Positions 26,384 to 35,309 of a DNA stretch of 64,000 nucleotides are shown here, one piece after another (position 1 is the stretch's first letter; every line of letters starts with the position of its first letter). Made by a program: the position numbers and the translations under genes. Source of the stretch: Pedobacter fastidiosus (GTDB taxonomy: Bacteria; Bacteroidota; Bacteroidia; Sphingobacteriales; Sphingobacteriaceae); assembly GCF_014306625.1 (NCBI RefSeq), contig NZ_JACRYL010000012.1, forward strand, positions 1-64,000. The letters run 5' to 3'. The notes below the pieces were generated by a model. It did no database searches. It was not told where the DNA came from and saw nothing but the letters and a program-made list of their open reading frames with translations.

Positions 26384-28828
26384 TTATTCGATATTCCATT
26401 TATCAGCCAAAAGCTTTATAAAGTAACCGCCTACAACGCTTCTAGCCTGGAAGCCTGTCATTTTTCCATTGGTCGTTTCATGCCAATCGCTCAAAGGAAC
26501 GCGACTAACCGTTTCGTTTGCATATTTATAAATTGGATGGATAAATTTTTGGAAATCTGCCTGATTATCCGCTAAAGTCGCAGTCCACATAATCCAATCA
26601 GATTTAGTGTAAGTTCTGCGACTATCCAATGGCAAGCCGAAATCTTTTTGTTTTGTTAAGTAAAAATTAATCTCCTTTTTATAAACAGTTGCAGGGAAAA
26701 GATCAAGTTTTAAAAGCTTATCCCAAACCAAATTATATTTCTGACTCCAAGTATTTTTATCGTTAAATGTTAAGGCATAATGGTCGCCATCATCGGCAAG
26801 TTTCATCCAGTTTTTGGCCATTTCTAAGGCAGCTGTTCTGTATTTAGTAGCAATTTCAGTTTTACCCAATTTTTCGGCCATTTGCGCATAACCACCCAAA
26901 GCCACAATTGCTTTTACAGATAAATTTGCATTACGAGCCAAATGACCCGCAAAGTCGTCTGTACATAATTGATTTGCAGGATCGAAACCTTCTCTCAACA
27001 AATAATCTGCCCAAACAGACATTACTTCCCAATGCTTTTCTGCATATTTTGCATTACCTTCTGCCTTGGTAATCGCTGCTGTTAAAATGATCATGTTTCC
27101 AGCTTCTTCAACCGGCATATCTTCACCATAAGTTTGACCATTTGCTACAGGATAAGTTCCTAAATCATGTGCAGCGAAAGGTTTTTTCCATTTTCCACTT
27201 TCAGAGTAATGAAAAATACCGTTAAGCATACCTTTTAATAACTCTGGGTTATAAACCAAATATTGTGGTGCCGATGGATAAGTAACATCAACGGTATTGA
27301 TCGATCCATTACTGAAATTCTCTTTAGATAAGAATAAGATATCGCCATTTGGAGCATACACAATTTTGTGTGCGGCAACGCTTTGTCGGTAAACTAACTT
27401 GCATAAATCGGCATATTCTTTACCGCCAGCTTTTTTGGCATCGGCGTAAAGCTGAGCATCAAAAGCACTTGTTTTAGCTTTTAATTCAATGTATTGATTG
27501 TTTGCTGTAGCCAATAGATCATCGAAATTATCTTTTCCAGATGGGTTCCAAACCGGAGATAATTTTTCGCCAAAATATTCAACCGGTTTAAGGTCATCAT
27601 AACCTAACATTACATACTTTTCTACAGGGGAAGCAGTAACCGAACCAAATGGGATAACACTGCTTAAATCTAATGTTCTACTATTTAAAACCTCCGATTT
27701 TGATGGATATTGAGCACTGGTGAAGCTTTTTAAGTTTTCACTTTGTTGCCCTATAAATTGTTTAGCATTAAACTTTGATGGTACGGCAACGTATATATAT
27801 CCCCAATCAATTCGTACATCATCACCACGTTTTTTCAAAATTGGTTGTTCTACCGTTCCAGCTTTTAAAATGGATAAATTATTTTTTGAACTTTTCCAAG
27901 CAGAAACTTCTTGGCCTGGTGTGTTAACAGCTAGGTTGGATGAAGCACTAAAATAAACATCAACCTTGTGCGCTTTTGCATCGGTAGATTTAACCGTGTA
28001 ACTGATGTAACTAATCGGCCTTGCGCTTAGTTTAATGTCATTAAGTAACAATGGCGAGGTAAATGTTACTTGCAAATTAACCTTTCCGCAGGTAAAAGTA
28101 TAATTGGTTTTTGTTGCCTCTACACTTACATTTGTTTGTGTTGCAGGAGCGATATTTGTACCACTTGGTGTTTCCTCGACTATACCGGCATCTAAATGTC
28201 TTCCACCTGCAGTGTTTTTGCAATGAATAGCCAAAATGTTATCGCCTGATTTTAAAACGCCCTCTGGAATTGGCAAATAGATATAATCTGATACGTATCC
28301 TCTTTTTTGGTAAATAATTTTACCGTTTAAAAATACAATTACATTATCATCATGGTTAAGCTTTAAATATTTTTTAGCTGATGAAACATTCGATACTGAG
28401 AATTTTCTTCTGAAGTAAATATCATCCGTATTCCATTTGGTTTTCGCCGAATTGTCATCGCCAAAAGGTGCACTGTCCTTTTTCCATTCACTATCATTAA
28501 AGGCGAGTGTGTTCCAAGATTCTTCTGGTTTAGAAAATGTATAACTGGCTTGATAGTTTTGTTCATCAGCAGCTGGAAGAATTGGTTTGTAAGTTTTGGT
28601 TTCAGCACCTAGAAAACGATAAAATTTATCATCAACCTTAATTACGCCCAATAAAGATTGTTCTTTCCCTGTCCAATGTTTTGTTGCCGATTGATTAAGC
28701 TGATCTCCAAAAGACCAAATACTAAAATAAGCATCGTGTGTAATAAGTGGATAAGCTGGCGCTTTGTCTTGTCCGTTTGAATTTAAACCGAATAGTAAGC
28801 AAATCGCTATCAGGCAAAGGTTTCTCAT
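26384..28828 (-). CDS. DUF4965/DUF5127/DUF1793 glutaminase-A-like secreted protein with inserted jelly-roll
   Basis: An 814-residue secreted protein (signal peptide ending near NSNGQ, about residue 20) of the glutaminase-A-like superfamily. The N-terminal DUF4964-like element is seen at PLITHDAYFSIWSFGDQLN. An extra galactose-binding-like module occupies about 90-215; it has SWNTLAFNDSEWKKDSAPFG, an RRKFSV strand and a HDDNVIVFLNGK strand as in beta-galactosidase-type sugar-binding domains. A beta-sandwich (DUF5127) and the alpha/alpha toroid (DUF4965/DUF1793; AAHDLGTYPVANGQTYGEDMPVEE) follow. Despite the name, many of these proteins sit in PULs and may act on glycans. It is the first gene after the operator at 28958 and leads the GH92-ROK unit. 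The activity is unknown. Confidence 0.8.
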   Translation of the reverse strand: MRNLCLIAICLLFGLNSNGQDKAPAYPLITHDAYFSIWSFGDQLNQSATKHWTGKEQSLLGVIKVDDKFYRFLGAETKTYKPILPAADEQNYQASYTFSKPEESWNTLAFNDSEWKKDSAPFGDDNSAKTKWNTDDIYFRRKFSVSNVSSAKKYLKLNHDDNVIVFLNGKIIYQKRGYVSDYIYLPIPEGVLKSGDNILAIHCKNTAGGRHLDAGIVEETPSGTNIAPATQTNVSVEATKTNYTFTCGKVNLQVTFTSPLLLNDIKLSARPISYISYTVKSTDAKAHKVDVYFSASSNLAVNTPGQEVSAWKSSKNNLSILKAGTVEQPILKKRGDDVRIDWGYIYVAVPSKFNAKQFIGQQSENLKSFTSAQYPSKSEVLNSRTLDLSSVIPFGSVTASPVEKYVMLGYDDLKPVEYFGEKLSPVWNPSGKDNFDDLLATANNQYIELKAKTSAFDAQLYADAKKAGGKEYADLCKLVYRQSVAAHKIVYAPNGDILFLSKENFSNGSINTVDVTYPSAPQYLVYNPELLKGMLNGIFHYSESGKWKKPFAAHDLGTYPVANGQTYGEDMPVEEAGNMIILTAAITKAEGNAKYAEKHWEVMSVWADYLLREGFDPANQLCTDDFAGHLARNANLSVKAIVALGGYAQMAEKLGKTEIATKYRTAALEMAKNWMKLADDGDHYALTFNDKNTWSQKYNLVWDKLLKLDLFPATVYKKEINFYLTKQKDFGLPLDSRRTYTKSDWIMWTATLADNQADFQKFIHPIYKYANETVSRVPLSDWHETTNGKMTGFQARSVVGGYFIKLLADKWNIE

Positions 28829-28893
28829 AATAATTTATTTGGTTGTATTAAATTCATAAAAGGTTTTACTAAATTGATAACGCTTTATTAATC

Positions 28894-28927
28894 AAAATTT
28901 TAACGGAAAAATCCGTCTTAAAATTTT
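28894..28927 (-). other. Leader hairpin before DUF4965 gene
   Basis: An inverted repeat with 10-bp arms (AAAATTTTAA with TTAAAATTTT), extended by CGGA pairing with TCCG across a 2-nt bulge. It lies between the operator at 28958 and the start at 28828, without a T tract. It may stabilise or modulate the 5' leader. Confidence 0.35.
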
Positions 28928-28957
28928 GTTTGGAGAAAGGACTTTTATCGAGTTAAC

Positions 28958-28971
28958 GTAAAACGTTTTAC
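28958..28971 (-). promoter_or_regulatory. LacI-type operator upstream of DUF4965-GH92-ROK unit
   Basis: Perfect 14-bp palindrome GTAAAACGTTTTAC, about 130 bp before the DUF4965 start and about 70 bp after the stop of the lacI-type gene. It is identical to the site at 9156-9169. Confidence 0.78.
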
Positions 28972-29042
28972 TAAATTCAATATTAGAGAATTTTCAGCCA
29001 TATCGAAACTGCCTTTTGTAATATTAATGTTACAGTAAAATA

Positions 29043-30047
29043 TTAATTTCTAATGATCAGCTTCGCTGGGATAATAACTTGTTGGTTTTCTAGTTTTGTT
29101 TTAGAAGATAATTGACTTAAAATCAATTTTATAACCGTTTCCGCAATCTCCTCTAAAGGTTGTTGTACTGTAGAAATACTTGGCGTATGGAGTTCGAATG
29201 CTTCATGATCATCGTATGCAATTACTGCAAAATCATCGCCTATTTTCTTGTTAATCTGCTTTAAAACTTTTAATCCACTAATGGCTAAATAGTTGGTTGC
29301 GAACAAAACTGCGTCGATCTTTTTAGATTCAAGCAACGTTTTTATCTGGCTAATGGTTTCAGCTTCTTCTTGGTTGAAGTGAACTTTTACCACCAAATCA
29401 TCACTGTAAGCAATGCCATTATCCTCTAAAGCTTTTTTATAACCTTCGTAACGCTCGGTAATTTGTTGTACATCAATATCGGTTGTAACCAAAGCAATAT
29501 TCTTTTTGCCTTGTTTAATAAAACTTTCTATCGATTGGTATGAAGCATTAAAGTGATCGGCCCCAACATAATTGGTATCTACATCGGGTAAATTTCTATC
29601 GAATAAAATAACAGGCTTGTTATCGGTTAAAAGCATATTGATGTCTTCTTCTATACCTTTAATTGGAGAAATAATGTAAGCATCAACCTTTCTAGACTTG
29701 AACATATTGATCAATTCTTTGGCTTTTTCTACACTATTTTCTGTACTGGAATAAATAATTTTATAACCTCTTTTATATGCTTTGTCTTCAATTAATCTTG
29801 CAATTCTAGAAAAGAAGGAGTTAGAAATATCCTCAATAATTAATCCTATAATATTAGAATTACCTGTTCTTAAACTTCTTGCAATCTGATTAGGCTTGTA
29901 CCCACTTTCTTCGATAATTTTTTCGACCTTTTCTATTACGGCTTCGCTGATGGATTTCTCTTTAGCTTTGCCATTAATAATAAAAGAAACTGTTGTTATG
30001 GATACATTAGCCTGTACCGCTATGTCTTTAATCGAAAGCGTTTTCAT
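29043..30047 (-). CDS. LacI family transcriptional regulator
   Basis: A 334-residue LacI/GalR-type regulator. The N-terminal helix-turn-helix (about 3-25, SIKDIAVQANVSITTVSFIING) is followed by a hinge (YKPNQIARSLRTG) and a periplasmic-binding-like effector domain. Segments IGLIIEDISNSFFSRIARLIED and VIAYDDHEAFELHTPSISTVQQP are typical. It lies between a SusC/SusD pair and the DUF4965 unit on the same strand, isolated by a terminator-like hairpin upstream. Palindromic operators occur before at least three units of the cluster, so it is the likely local repressor. The effector is probably a mono- or oligosaccharide or its phosphate. No copy of the operator is visible at its own start. Confidence 0.92.
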   Translation of the reverse strand: MKTLSIKDIAVQANVSITTVSFIINGKAKEKSISEAVIEKVEKIIEESGYKPNQIARSLRTGNSNIIGLIIEDISNSFFSRIARLIEDKAYKRGYKIIYSSTENSVEKAKELINMFKSRKVDAYIISPIKGIEEDINMLLTDNKPVILFDRNLPDVDTNYVGADHFNASYQSIESFIKQGKKNIALVTTDIDVQQITERYEGYKKALEDNGIAYSDDLVVKVHFNQEEAETISQIKTLLESKKIDAVLFATNYLAISGLKVLKQINKKIGDDFAVIAYDDHEAFELHTPSISTVQQPLEEIAETVIKLILSQLSSKTKLENQQVIIPAKLIIRN

Positions 30048-30232
30048 TTATGAAAGTGTTCTTTATTTGGTTAGGATACTCAAACCAAAAATACGTAAAA
30101 ATACTGATTATAATTTTGGCTAATATAAAGGTTAATATTTAAATTTCTTTTAATGTTAATCGATTTAGACAATCCTTTATTATCCTTTTGTAAGTGAATT
30201 TTGACATATTTTATCTGAAACAAACATATAAT

Positions 30233-30260
30233 GCAAAAGGCGCCGTTAAGCGCCTTTTGT
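30233..30260 (-). terminator. Terminator hairpin after SusD
   Basis: A 9-bp stem (AAAAGGCGC with GCGCCTTTT) with a 6-nt loop, starting a few nt past the SusD stop. The stem itself supplies the T4 tract in either direction. It separates the SusC/SusD transcript from the lacI-type gene. Confidence 0.65.
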
Positions 30261-30266
30261 ATTTAG

Positions 30267-31922
30267 TTAGTATCCTGGATTTTGTGTCAACTTCGGATTT
30301 AAGTCTCTTTGTCTCTGTGGAATTGGATATAGACTCTTCGTTGCCGATGATGCCGTATGATCCCACCAAGTACCGGTAGTAAATTTACCAAATCGAATTA
30401 AATCATCTCTTCTAAACCCTTCGAAAATGAATTCTCTACCGCGTTCTGCAAGCAATTCATCCATGGTTAATGTTGCTGTAGTGTAAGTATTTGCTGGCCA
30501 AGTAGCGGCTGTGTAAGCTCTTTGCTTGCAAGTATTGATAAGCGTAACCGCATCTGCAGTTGCAGCACCACCATTTTTACGCATTAAAGCTTCTGCTTTG
30601 GCAAAATAGATCCATGTTAAGCGATAAACATTCCAATCGGTATTGTTGTAATTTGGATCTGGTTCAACTTTAACACCATTAACTATCCCTGCAACAGAAT
30701 TACCAAGTTTATATTTATTGAAACGCACACCACTATTTTCTTCACCTTCGCTCATGGTAGAAACGGTAGAACCTTTACTATTTTTCTGAATATTATCCAC
30801 AAAAGATAAAGGCTTATCTGCATACTCTACTGTACCCAAAACAGGAGAAACACCGTCAGCAAATTTAATTTGCGGACCGAATAATAACCAGTTGGTTTTT
30901 CGTAAATCGTCTGTTCCATAGGTTGTGTAAACTCCGGGAACTAATACAATTCCATCGTTACCGTTTCTACCACCTCCATAAATATCCTTTTGGGCAAAAT
31001 GATAAAATTCACCTGTCCAAGAGGGTTCAAATTTGGCTCTTGTGTAATCGTATGCGATAGAAAAAATTACCTCTTTTGATAAATCATTGGTATTTTTAAA
31101 TTGATCGGTAATGTTTGGATCTAAAGCCATTGCGCCATTCTGTCCCCCGGCCTGACTGGTAATTAACTTATCTGCAGCTGCGATACAATCATCCCAACGT
31201 GCCGTTCCTGTCCAAACTTCTGCATTTAAATAAAGTTCGACCAACATAGCGTAACCACTTGCTTGAGACATACGGCCCAACATTGCTCTAGATAATTTTG
31301 GAACATTATTTATGTTATCCAAAATCTCTTTTTCTACAAAGTTGAAGACCTCTTTCCTACTTGTTGTAGTTGGGTAAATAGGATTAGCAGGATCTGCTGG
31401 TTCTGTTGCAAGCGGAATGCCACCAAAAAGATCCATCAATTTTAAAAAGTGGAATGCACGTAACAGTTTCAACTCTGATATGTAAGCATTTTTTTCATCC
31501 TGAGTGATTCCCATTGAAGCAATATCTCGAGTGCTGATGTTTGCAATCGGGTCATTACAATACCCAACGCCACCATACATAAGCGACCAAGCGTTGTTTA
31601 TTCCGCCTTCATCAACCGTCCAAGTGTGATAGTGCAGTCTTTTCCATTTTCCTCCATCTTCACCATGTGGACCTTTAGTTGGCCACGCCAATTGATCGCC
31701 AGACATTTCTGCCAATCGCCACCAACCATCTTGTTGAGATGGAGTTACCCACGCATTAGCATGAGTATATGGCCTTAAAACAGCAGAAAGTACTTCATTT
31801 TTATTTGTATAAAACTTATCTGCCGGGATTACATCGTACGCATTTTCATCAAGCTTGGTACAAGCACTGCTCATGCCTATAATTGCTATTAATGCGCTAT
31901 ATATTATTGATTTGTTTTTCAT
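30267..31922 (-). CDS. SusD/RagB family glycan-binding lipoprotein
   Basis: A 551-residue SusD-type lipoprotein with lipobox SSAC (Cys at about 21). The family pattern includes the N-terminal LDENAYDVIPADKFYTN, the TPR-like segment ELKLLRAFHFLKLMDLFGGIPL, and the C-terminal LAERGREFIFEGFRRDDLIRFGKF with YPIPQRQRDLNPKLTQNPGY. It starts 11 nt after the SusC stop, and the pair forms one transcription unit. It would bind the imported glycan at the cell surface. The two large SusD proteins of this cluster (608 and 551 residues) differ strongly and so probably bind different glycan parts (inference). Confidence 0.95.
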   Translation of the reverse strand: MKNKSIIYSALIAIIGMSSACTKLDENAYDVIPADKFYTNKNEVLSAVLRPYTHANAWVTPSQQDGWWRLAEMSGDQLAWPTKGPHGEDGGKWKRLHYHTWTVDEGGINNAWSLMYGGVGYCNDPIANISTRDIASMGITQDEKNAYISELKLLRAFHFLKLMDLFGGIPLATEPADPANPIYPTTTSRKEVFNFVEKEILDNINNVPKLSRAMLGRMSQASGYAMLVELYLNAEVWTGTARWDDCIAAADKLITSQAGGQNGAMALDPNITDQFKNTNDLSKEVIFSIAYDYTRAKFEPSWTGEFYHFAQKDIYGGGRNGNDGIVLVPGVYTTYGTDDLRKTNWLLFGPQIKFADGVSPVLGTVEYADKPLSFVDNIQKNSKGSTVSTMSEGEENSGVRFNKYKLGNSVAGIVNGVKVEPDPNYNNTDWNVYRLTWIYFAKAEALMRKNGGAATADAVTLINTCKQRAYTAATWPANTYTTATLTMDELLAERGREFIFEGFRRDDLIRFGKFTTGTWWDHTASSATKSLYPIPQRQRDLNPKLTQNPGY

Positions 31923-31933
31923 TATCGTATAAA

Positions 31934-34900
31934 TTAAAAGCCAACGTTAACACCAAAAAGGAAAGAACGAGTACTTGGATAAGCACCACGGTTATCAACT
32001 CCAGGACCTAAACCAGTATCTTGAATGAAATCAGGATCGTTTCCAGAATAACCGGTAATAGTGGCTAAATTTTGACCAGTAGCATAAACACGGAGATTAC
32101 GGATCAACTTAGTTTTCAATTTGATATTGTAACCCAAAGTAACCTCATCAATTTTCACATTCGTTCCACTTTCCAAATAGTAGTCAGAGTACATGAAAGT
32201 ATCATTGATTTGGCTATACTTATCAAATGCCTCACTTAAATAATTAGATCCTTTGATAGATGGGTTACCATAAGTTAAAGCCGTTGTGTTTAAAATCTGG
32301 TAATCGAATTTACCTCTTAAAAACACCCTTAAATCCCAGTTTTTGTAGGCGAAATTTGCAGTATATGATGCATAATACTTCGGAATTGCATTGCCAATTG
32401 GCGCCAAATCTGTTAAGTCTTTATCTTTAGAATAGTTGATCTTATCATTAGTAACCGCTTCACCGTTTCTGTTAAAGAATAACCATTTGCCTTGCGCATT
32501 AAAGCCTGCAAATCGTTTACCCCAAAATACACCCAAGTCTTCTCCTTCGTAAGTGGTAATGGCATCTCCTAAATCTCCAGCACCGCCAATACCACCAAAG
32601 GTTTTGTATTTTACGGTGTAGATATCGTTAGAATAAGAATCTAACTTATTTTTAATTGTACTTCCTGTAAAGTCCATACTGAAGGTGAAATCCTTATTTT
32701 TCACGGCAGTATAACTTAATGCCAGCTCAATACCTTTTGATGAAATGGTACCTACGTTAGCAAAAATTGAAGATTGAACATAAGGAGGTTGAGGCGTAGT
32801 ATAAGTGTCCAATAAATCTTTAGTTGTTCTATCAAATAAATCTAATGAACCTGTTAACTTACTCCCGAACAAGGTAAAATCGGCACCAATATTGGTTTCT
32901 CGTTTACTTTCCCATTTAAGAAATGGATTGGCATTTCTGGTTGGACCGTAAGTTTCGCGATAAGAACCATCTGGATAAAGATATTTTCCACCTGTTCCTA
33001 AAACAACTCTTGATGCATTATTTTCGAAACCAGAGTTACCTGTTACACCATAACCCACTCTTAATTTTAAATAGTTTACCCATTTAATATTTTTCATGAA
33101 GTTTTCTTCGGTCACGTTCCAACCTACAGATACTGCAGGGAAACTTCCCCATTTGTTGTTATCACCAAATCTTGAAGAACCTTCTCTTCTTAAAATAAAT
33201 TGGGCTAGGTATTTACCATCAAAGGCATAATTAACACGACCAAAGAATGCGATCAGGGTATTATCATTTTTGAAACTTCCTAGTGATGCTTTACCATCGG
33301 CCAAAGCCTGACCTTGATTTAGATTATCCTCATTAAATTGATCATTCAAGAAACCACGATTATTCGCATCCTGACCCTCTTCAATGTAGTAACGATAACT
33401 ATAACCAGCAACTGCAGAAATTGAATGTCTTTTAGCAATTACCGTGTTATAAGATAAGGTTGGCTCCAAAGCAAATGCTTGAGATAAGAAATTACTTTTG
33501 AAACCATAGCCTCCATTTGGATAATCACTATTCTCAACAGAATTTTCACTTGCGATAAGTGCATAGCCGCCATCTAAATAACTATCTCTTTGCACAGACC
33601 CAAAAACAGAAGCTTTAAGTCCTTTAATAATATCCAAATCTGCTTTTAAATCTGCAGAGCTGGTTTGTTGCTTCCGATAATTTGTTTCTTGAAATAACCG
33701 GGCATATTGATTGGTACTTTGATTATCGAAATAATAATTGCCATCTGGTTTGAAGATTAGCGTTGTAGGATTTTTCGCCTGCTCTTCTTCCCAACCTCCA
33801 CCGCCTAATAAATTTGCGTTGTTAAAGTTGGTGGCTAAATTCATCTGGATGTTTAATTTATCATCCAATCCTTTCTGATTTACATTTAACCTAAGGGTAT
33901 ATTCTTTACGTTCGTTTTCTTTAGCTATACCTTCTAAATCGCGGTAATTTATACTTGCTCTATAGCTCGTTTTATCTGTTCCGCCAGAAAGAGAAAGGTT
34001 ATGATTTTGCGATAAATTGCCATGATTAACCAATAGATTATACAAATCATTATCGCCTCCTCTATCAATAGCGTCAATTTGTTTTGAGGCAATTTTGGCT
34101 CTAAATTCATCAGCAGTTAAAAAGTCTAATCTATTTTGAATAAATTCTTTACGGATATAGGCAGAATAATTAAAGGTTGGTGCTCCTGGTTTTCCTTTTT
34201 TGGTGGTAATTAAAATTACCCCAGCATTTGCACTGGTACCATAAATTGCCGCACCCGATCCATCTTTCAAAACATCGACAGATAAAATGTCATCTTGCTG
34301 AAGTAGATCTGGATTACCGCCGGGAATTCCATCAATTACAAAAAGTGGGCTCGCACTTCCTGTAACGGAAACTACTCCACGCAATTGTACGCTTGGGCCA
34401 GAATTTGGATTTGAACCGCTAGATCGGGTAATATTCAATCCTGCAACCTTACCCTGAATTAAATCTAAAGCATTTCGTGCTCCACCTTGCCGAAACTGTG
34501 CGGTATCGATGTGCGTAACGGCCGAGGTAACTTCTTTTGTTTTTAAAGTACCATAACCAACCACCACAACTTCATCCAATTTCTGGGAATCGGAAGGAAC
34601 AAGCTTTACAGATAAAGGCGTGCTTCCATTCCCTGCAGGCAAGGATCGGGTGGCATAACCGATATAACTAAATTCCAACACATCCGTTGGAGCGGAAACC
34701 TTAATGGAAAACTTTCCGTTTTCTTGGGTAACCGAACCGCCAGTTTTCCCACGTACTTTAATTCCAACTCCGGGCAAACCAATGTTTTTTTCATCTAAAA
34801 CAACTCCGGTAATGGTGTTTTGTCCGGCTTGGCCAGCTGGCGTTGCTGTTGCAGTAGGCACGGCCGGTTCTGTTGGCGGTGGTGTTGCAATAACTGGGCT

Positions 34901-35125
34901 TGCACCACCTAAAGGATTTACAGGCGCTTTTACCGAATCTGCAGGTTTTGCAACAGGTACTTTTTTGCTCGTGTCTTTTTTGGAGGTGTCTTTTTTAGTT
35001 GTGTCTTGCTGAAAATAATTGAGGCTGTAATTTTTGTTTTCGCTCTTTAATTTTGCAAACAACTGGGGGCTTGAAAGTAGGATCAGGCATAGGAAACCTG
35101 AAAACCTAAGTAAAATGTTTTTCAT
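31934..35125 (-). CDS. SusC/RagA family transporter with Thr/Lys- and Pro-rich N-terminal extension
   Basis: A SusC-type TonB-dependent transporter, 1063 residues from the ATG at 35125 (a GTG at 35131 would add two). A signal peptide (about 1-25) is followed by an unusual low-complexity stretch of about 80 residues: repeated DTSKK units, then a Pro/Ala/Thr-rich segment. The carboxypeptidase-regulatory-like domain starts at about 108 (ITGVVLDEKNIGLPGVGIKV). The plug contains VYGT-like AIYGTSANAGVILITTK, and the barrel ends in GVNVGF. SusD follows 11 nt downstream. A degenerate LacI-type operator lies about 100 bp upstream. The extension could span part of the periplasm to reach TonB; its role is not known. 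Confidence 0.95.
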   Translation of the reverse strand: MKNILLRFSGFLCLILLSSPQLFAKLKSENKNYSLNYFQQDTTKKDTSKKDTSKKVPVAKPADSVKAPVNPLGGASPVIATPPPTEPAVPTATATPAGQAGQNTITGVVLDEKNIGLPGVGIKVRGKTGGSVTQENGKFSIKVSAPTDVLEFSYIGYATRSLPAGNGSTPLSVKLVPSDSQKLDEVVVVGYGTLKTKEVTSAVTHIDTAQFRQGGARNALDLIQGKVAGLNITRSSGSNPNSGPSVQLRGVVSVTGSASPLFVIDGIPGGNPDLLQQDDILSVDVLKDGSGAAIYGTSANAGVILITTKKGKPGAPTFNYSAYIRKEFIQNRLDFLTADEFRAKIASKQIDAIDRGGDNDLYNLLVNHGNLSQNHNLSLSGGTDKTSYRASINYRDLEGIAKENERKEYTLRLNVNQKGLDDKLNIQMNLATNFNNANLLGGGGWEEEQAKNPTTLIFKPDGNYYFDNQSTNQYARLFQETNYRKQQTSSADLKADLDIIKGLKASVFGSVQRDSYLDGGYALIASENSVENSDYPNGGYGFKSNFLSQAFALEPTLSYNTVIAKRHSISAVAGYSYRYYIEEGQDANNRGFLNDQFNEDNLNQGQALADGKASLGSFKNDNTLIAFFGRVNYAFDGKYLAQFILRREGSSRFGDNNKWGSFPAVSVGWNVTEENFMKNIKWVNYLKLRVGYGVTGNSGFENNASRVVLGTGGKYLYPDGSYRETYGPTRNANPFLKWESKRETNIGADFTLFGSKLTGSLDLFDRTTKDLLDTYTTPQPPYVQSSIFANVGTISSKGIELALSYTAVKNKDFTFSMDFTGSTIKNKLDSYSNDIYTVKYKTFGGIGGAGDLGDAITTYEGEDLGVFWGKRFAGFNAQGKWLFFNRNGEAVTNDKINYSKDKDLTDLAPIGNAIPKYYASYTANFAYKNWDLRVFLRGKFDYQILNTTALTYGNPSIKGSNYLSEAFDKYSQINDTFMYSDYYLESGTNVKIDEVTLGYNIKLKTKLIRNLRVYATGQNLATITGYSGNDPDFIQDTGLGPGVDNRGAYPSTRSFLFGVNVGF

Positions 35126-35227
35126 TGGCACTCACTAGTTTAGTTTATAATTAGTTACATAATGCGACCAATAATTCACTTAATTAACGAGAGCGATAGA
35201 ATTAATTAGGGATGATTAGGATTTTCC

Positions 35228-35241
35228 GCAAAACGATTTAG
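35228..35241 (-). promoter_or_regulatory. Degenerate LacI-type operator upstream of SusC
   Basis: GCAAAACGATTTAG resembles the palindrome (G/C)TAAAACGTTTTA(C/G) of the cluster, with two internal changes including one next to the central CG. It lies about 100 bp before the SusC ATG, a position like that of the better sites. It may be a weaker site of the same regulator. Confidence 0.4.
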
Positions 35242-35309
35242 TAACACCTTAAACCGTGTTTTGTTTTAAAAAAAATGAAAAATACTCTAAAAAGTTACAT
35301 TGGGGGAAA

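Noticed and set aside
34704..35012. Plus-strand frame of 102 codons opposite the SusC N-terminus
   Set aside because: It is the complement of the low-complexity Pro/Thr-rich spacer, which produces hydrophobic-looking but meaningless sequence.
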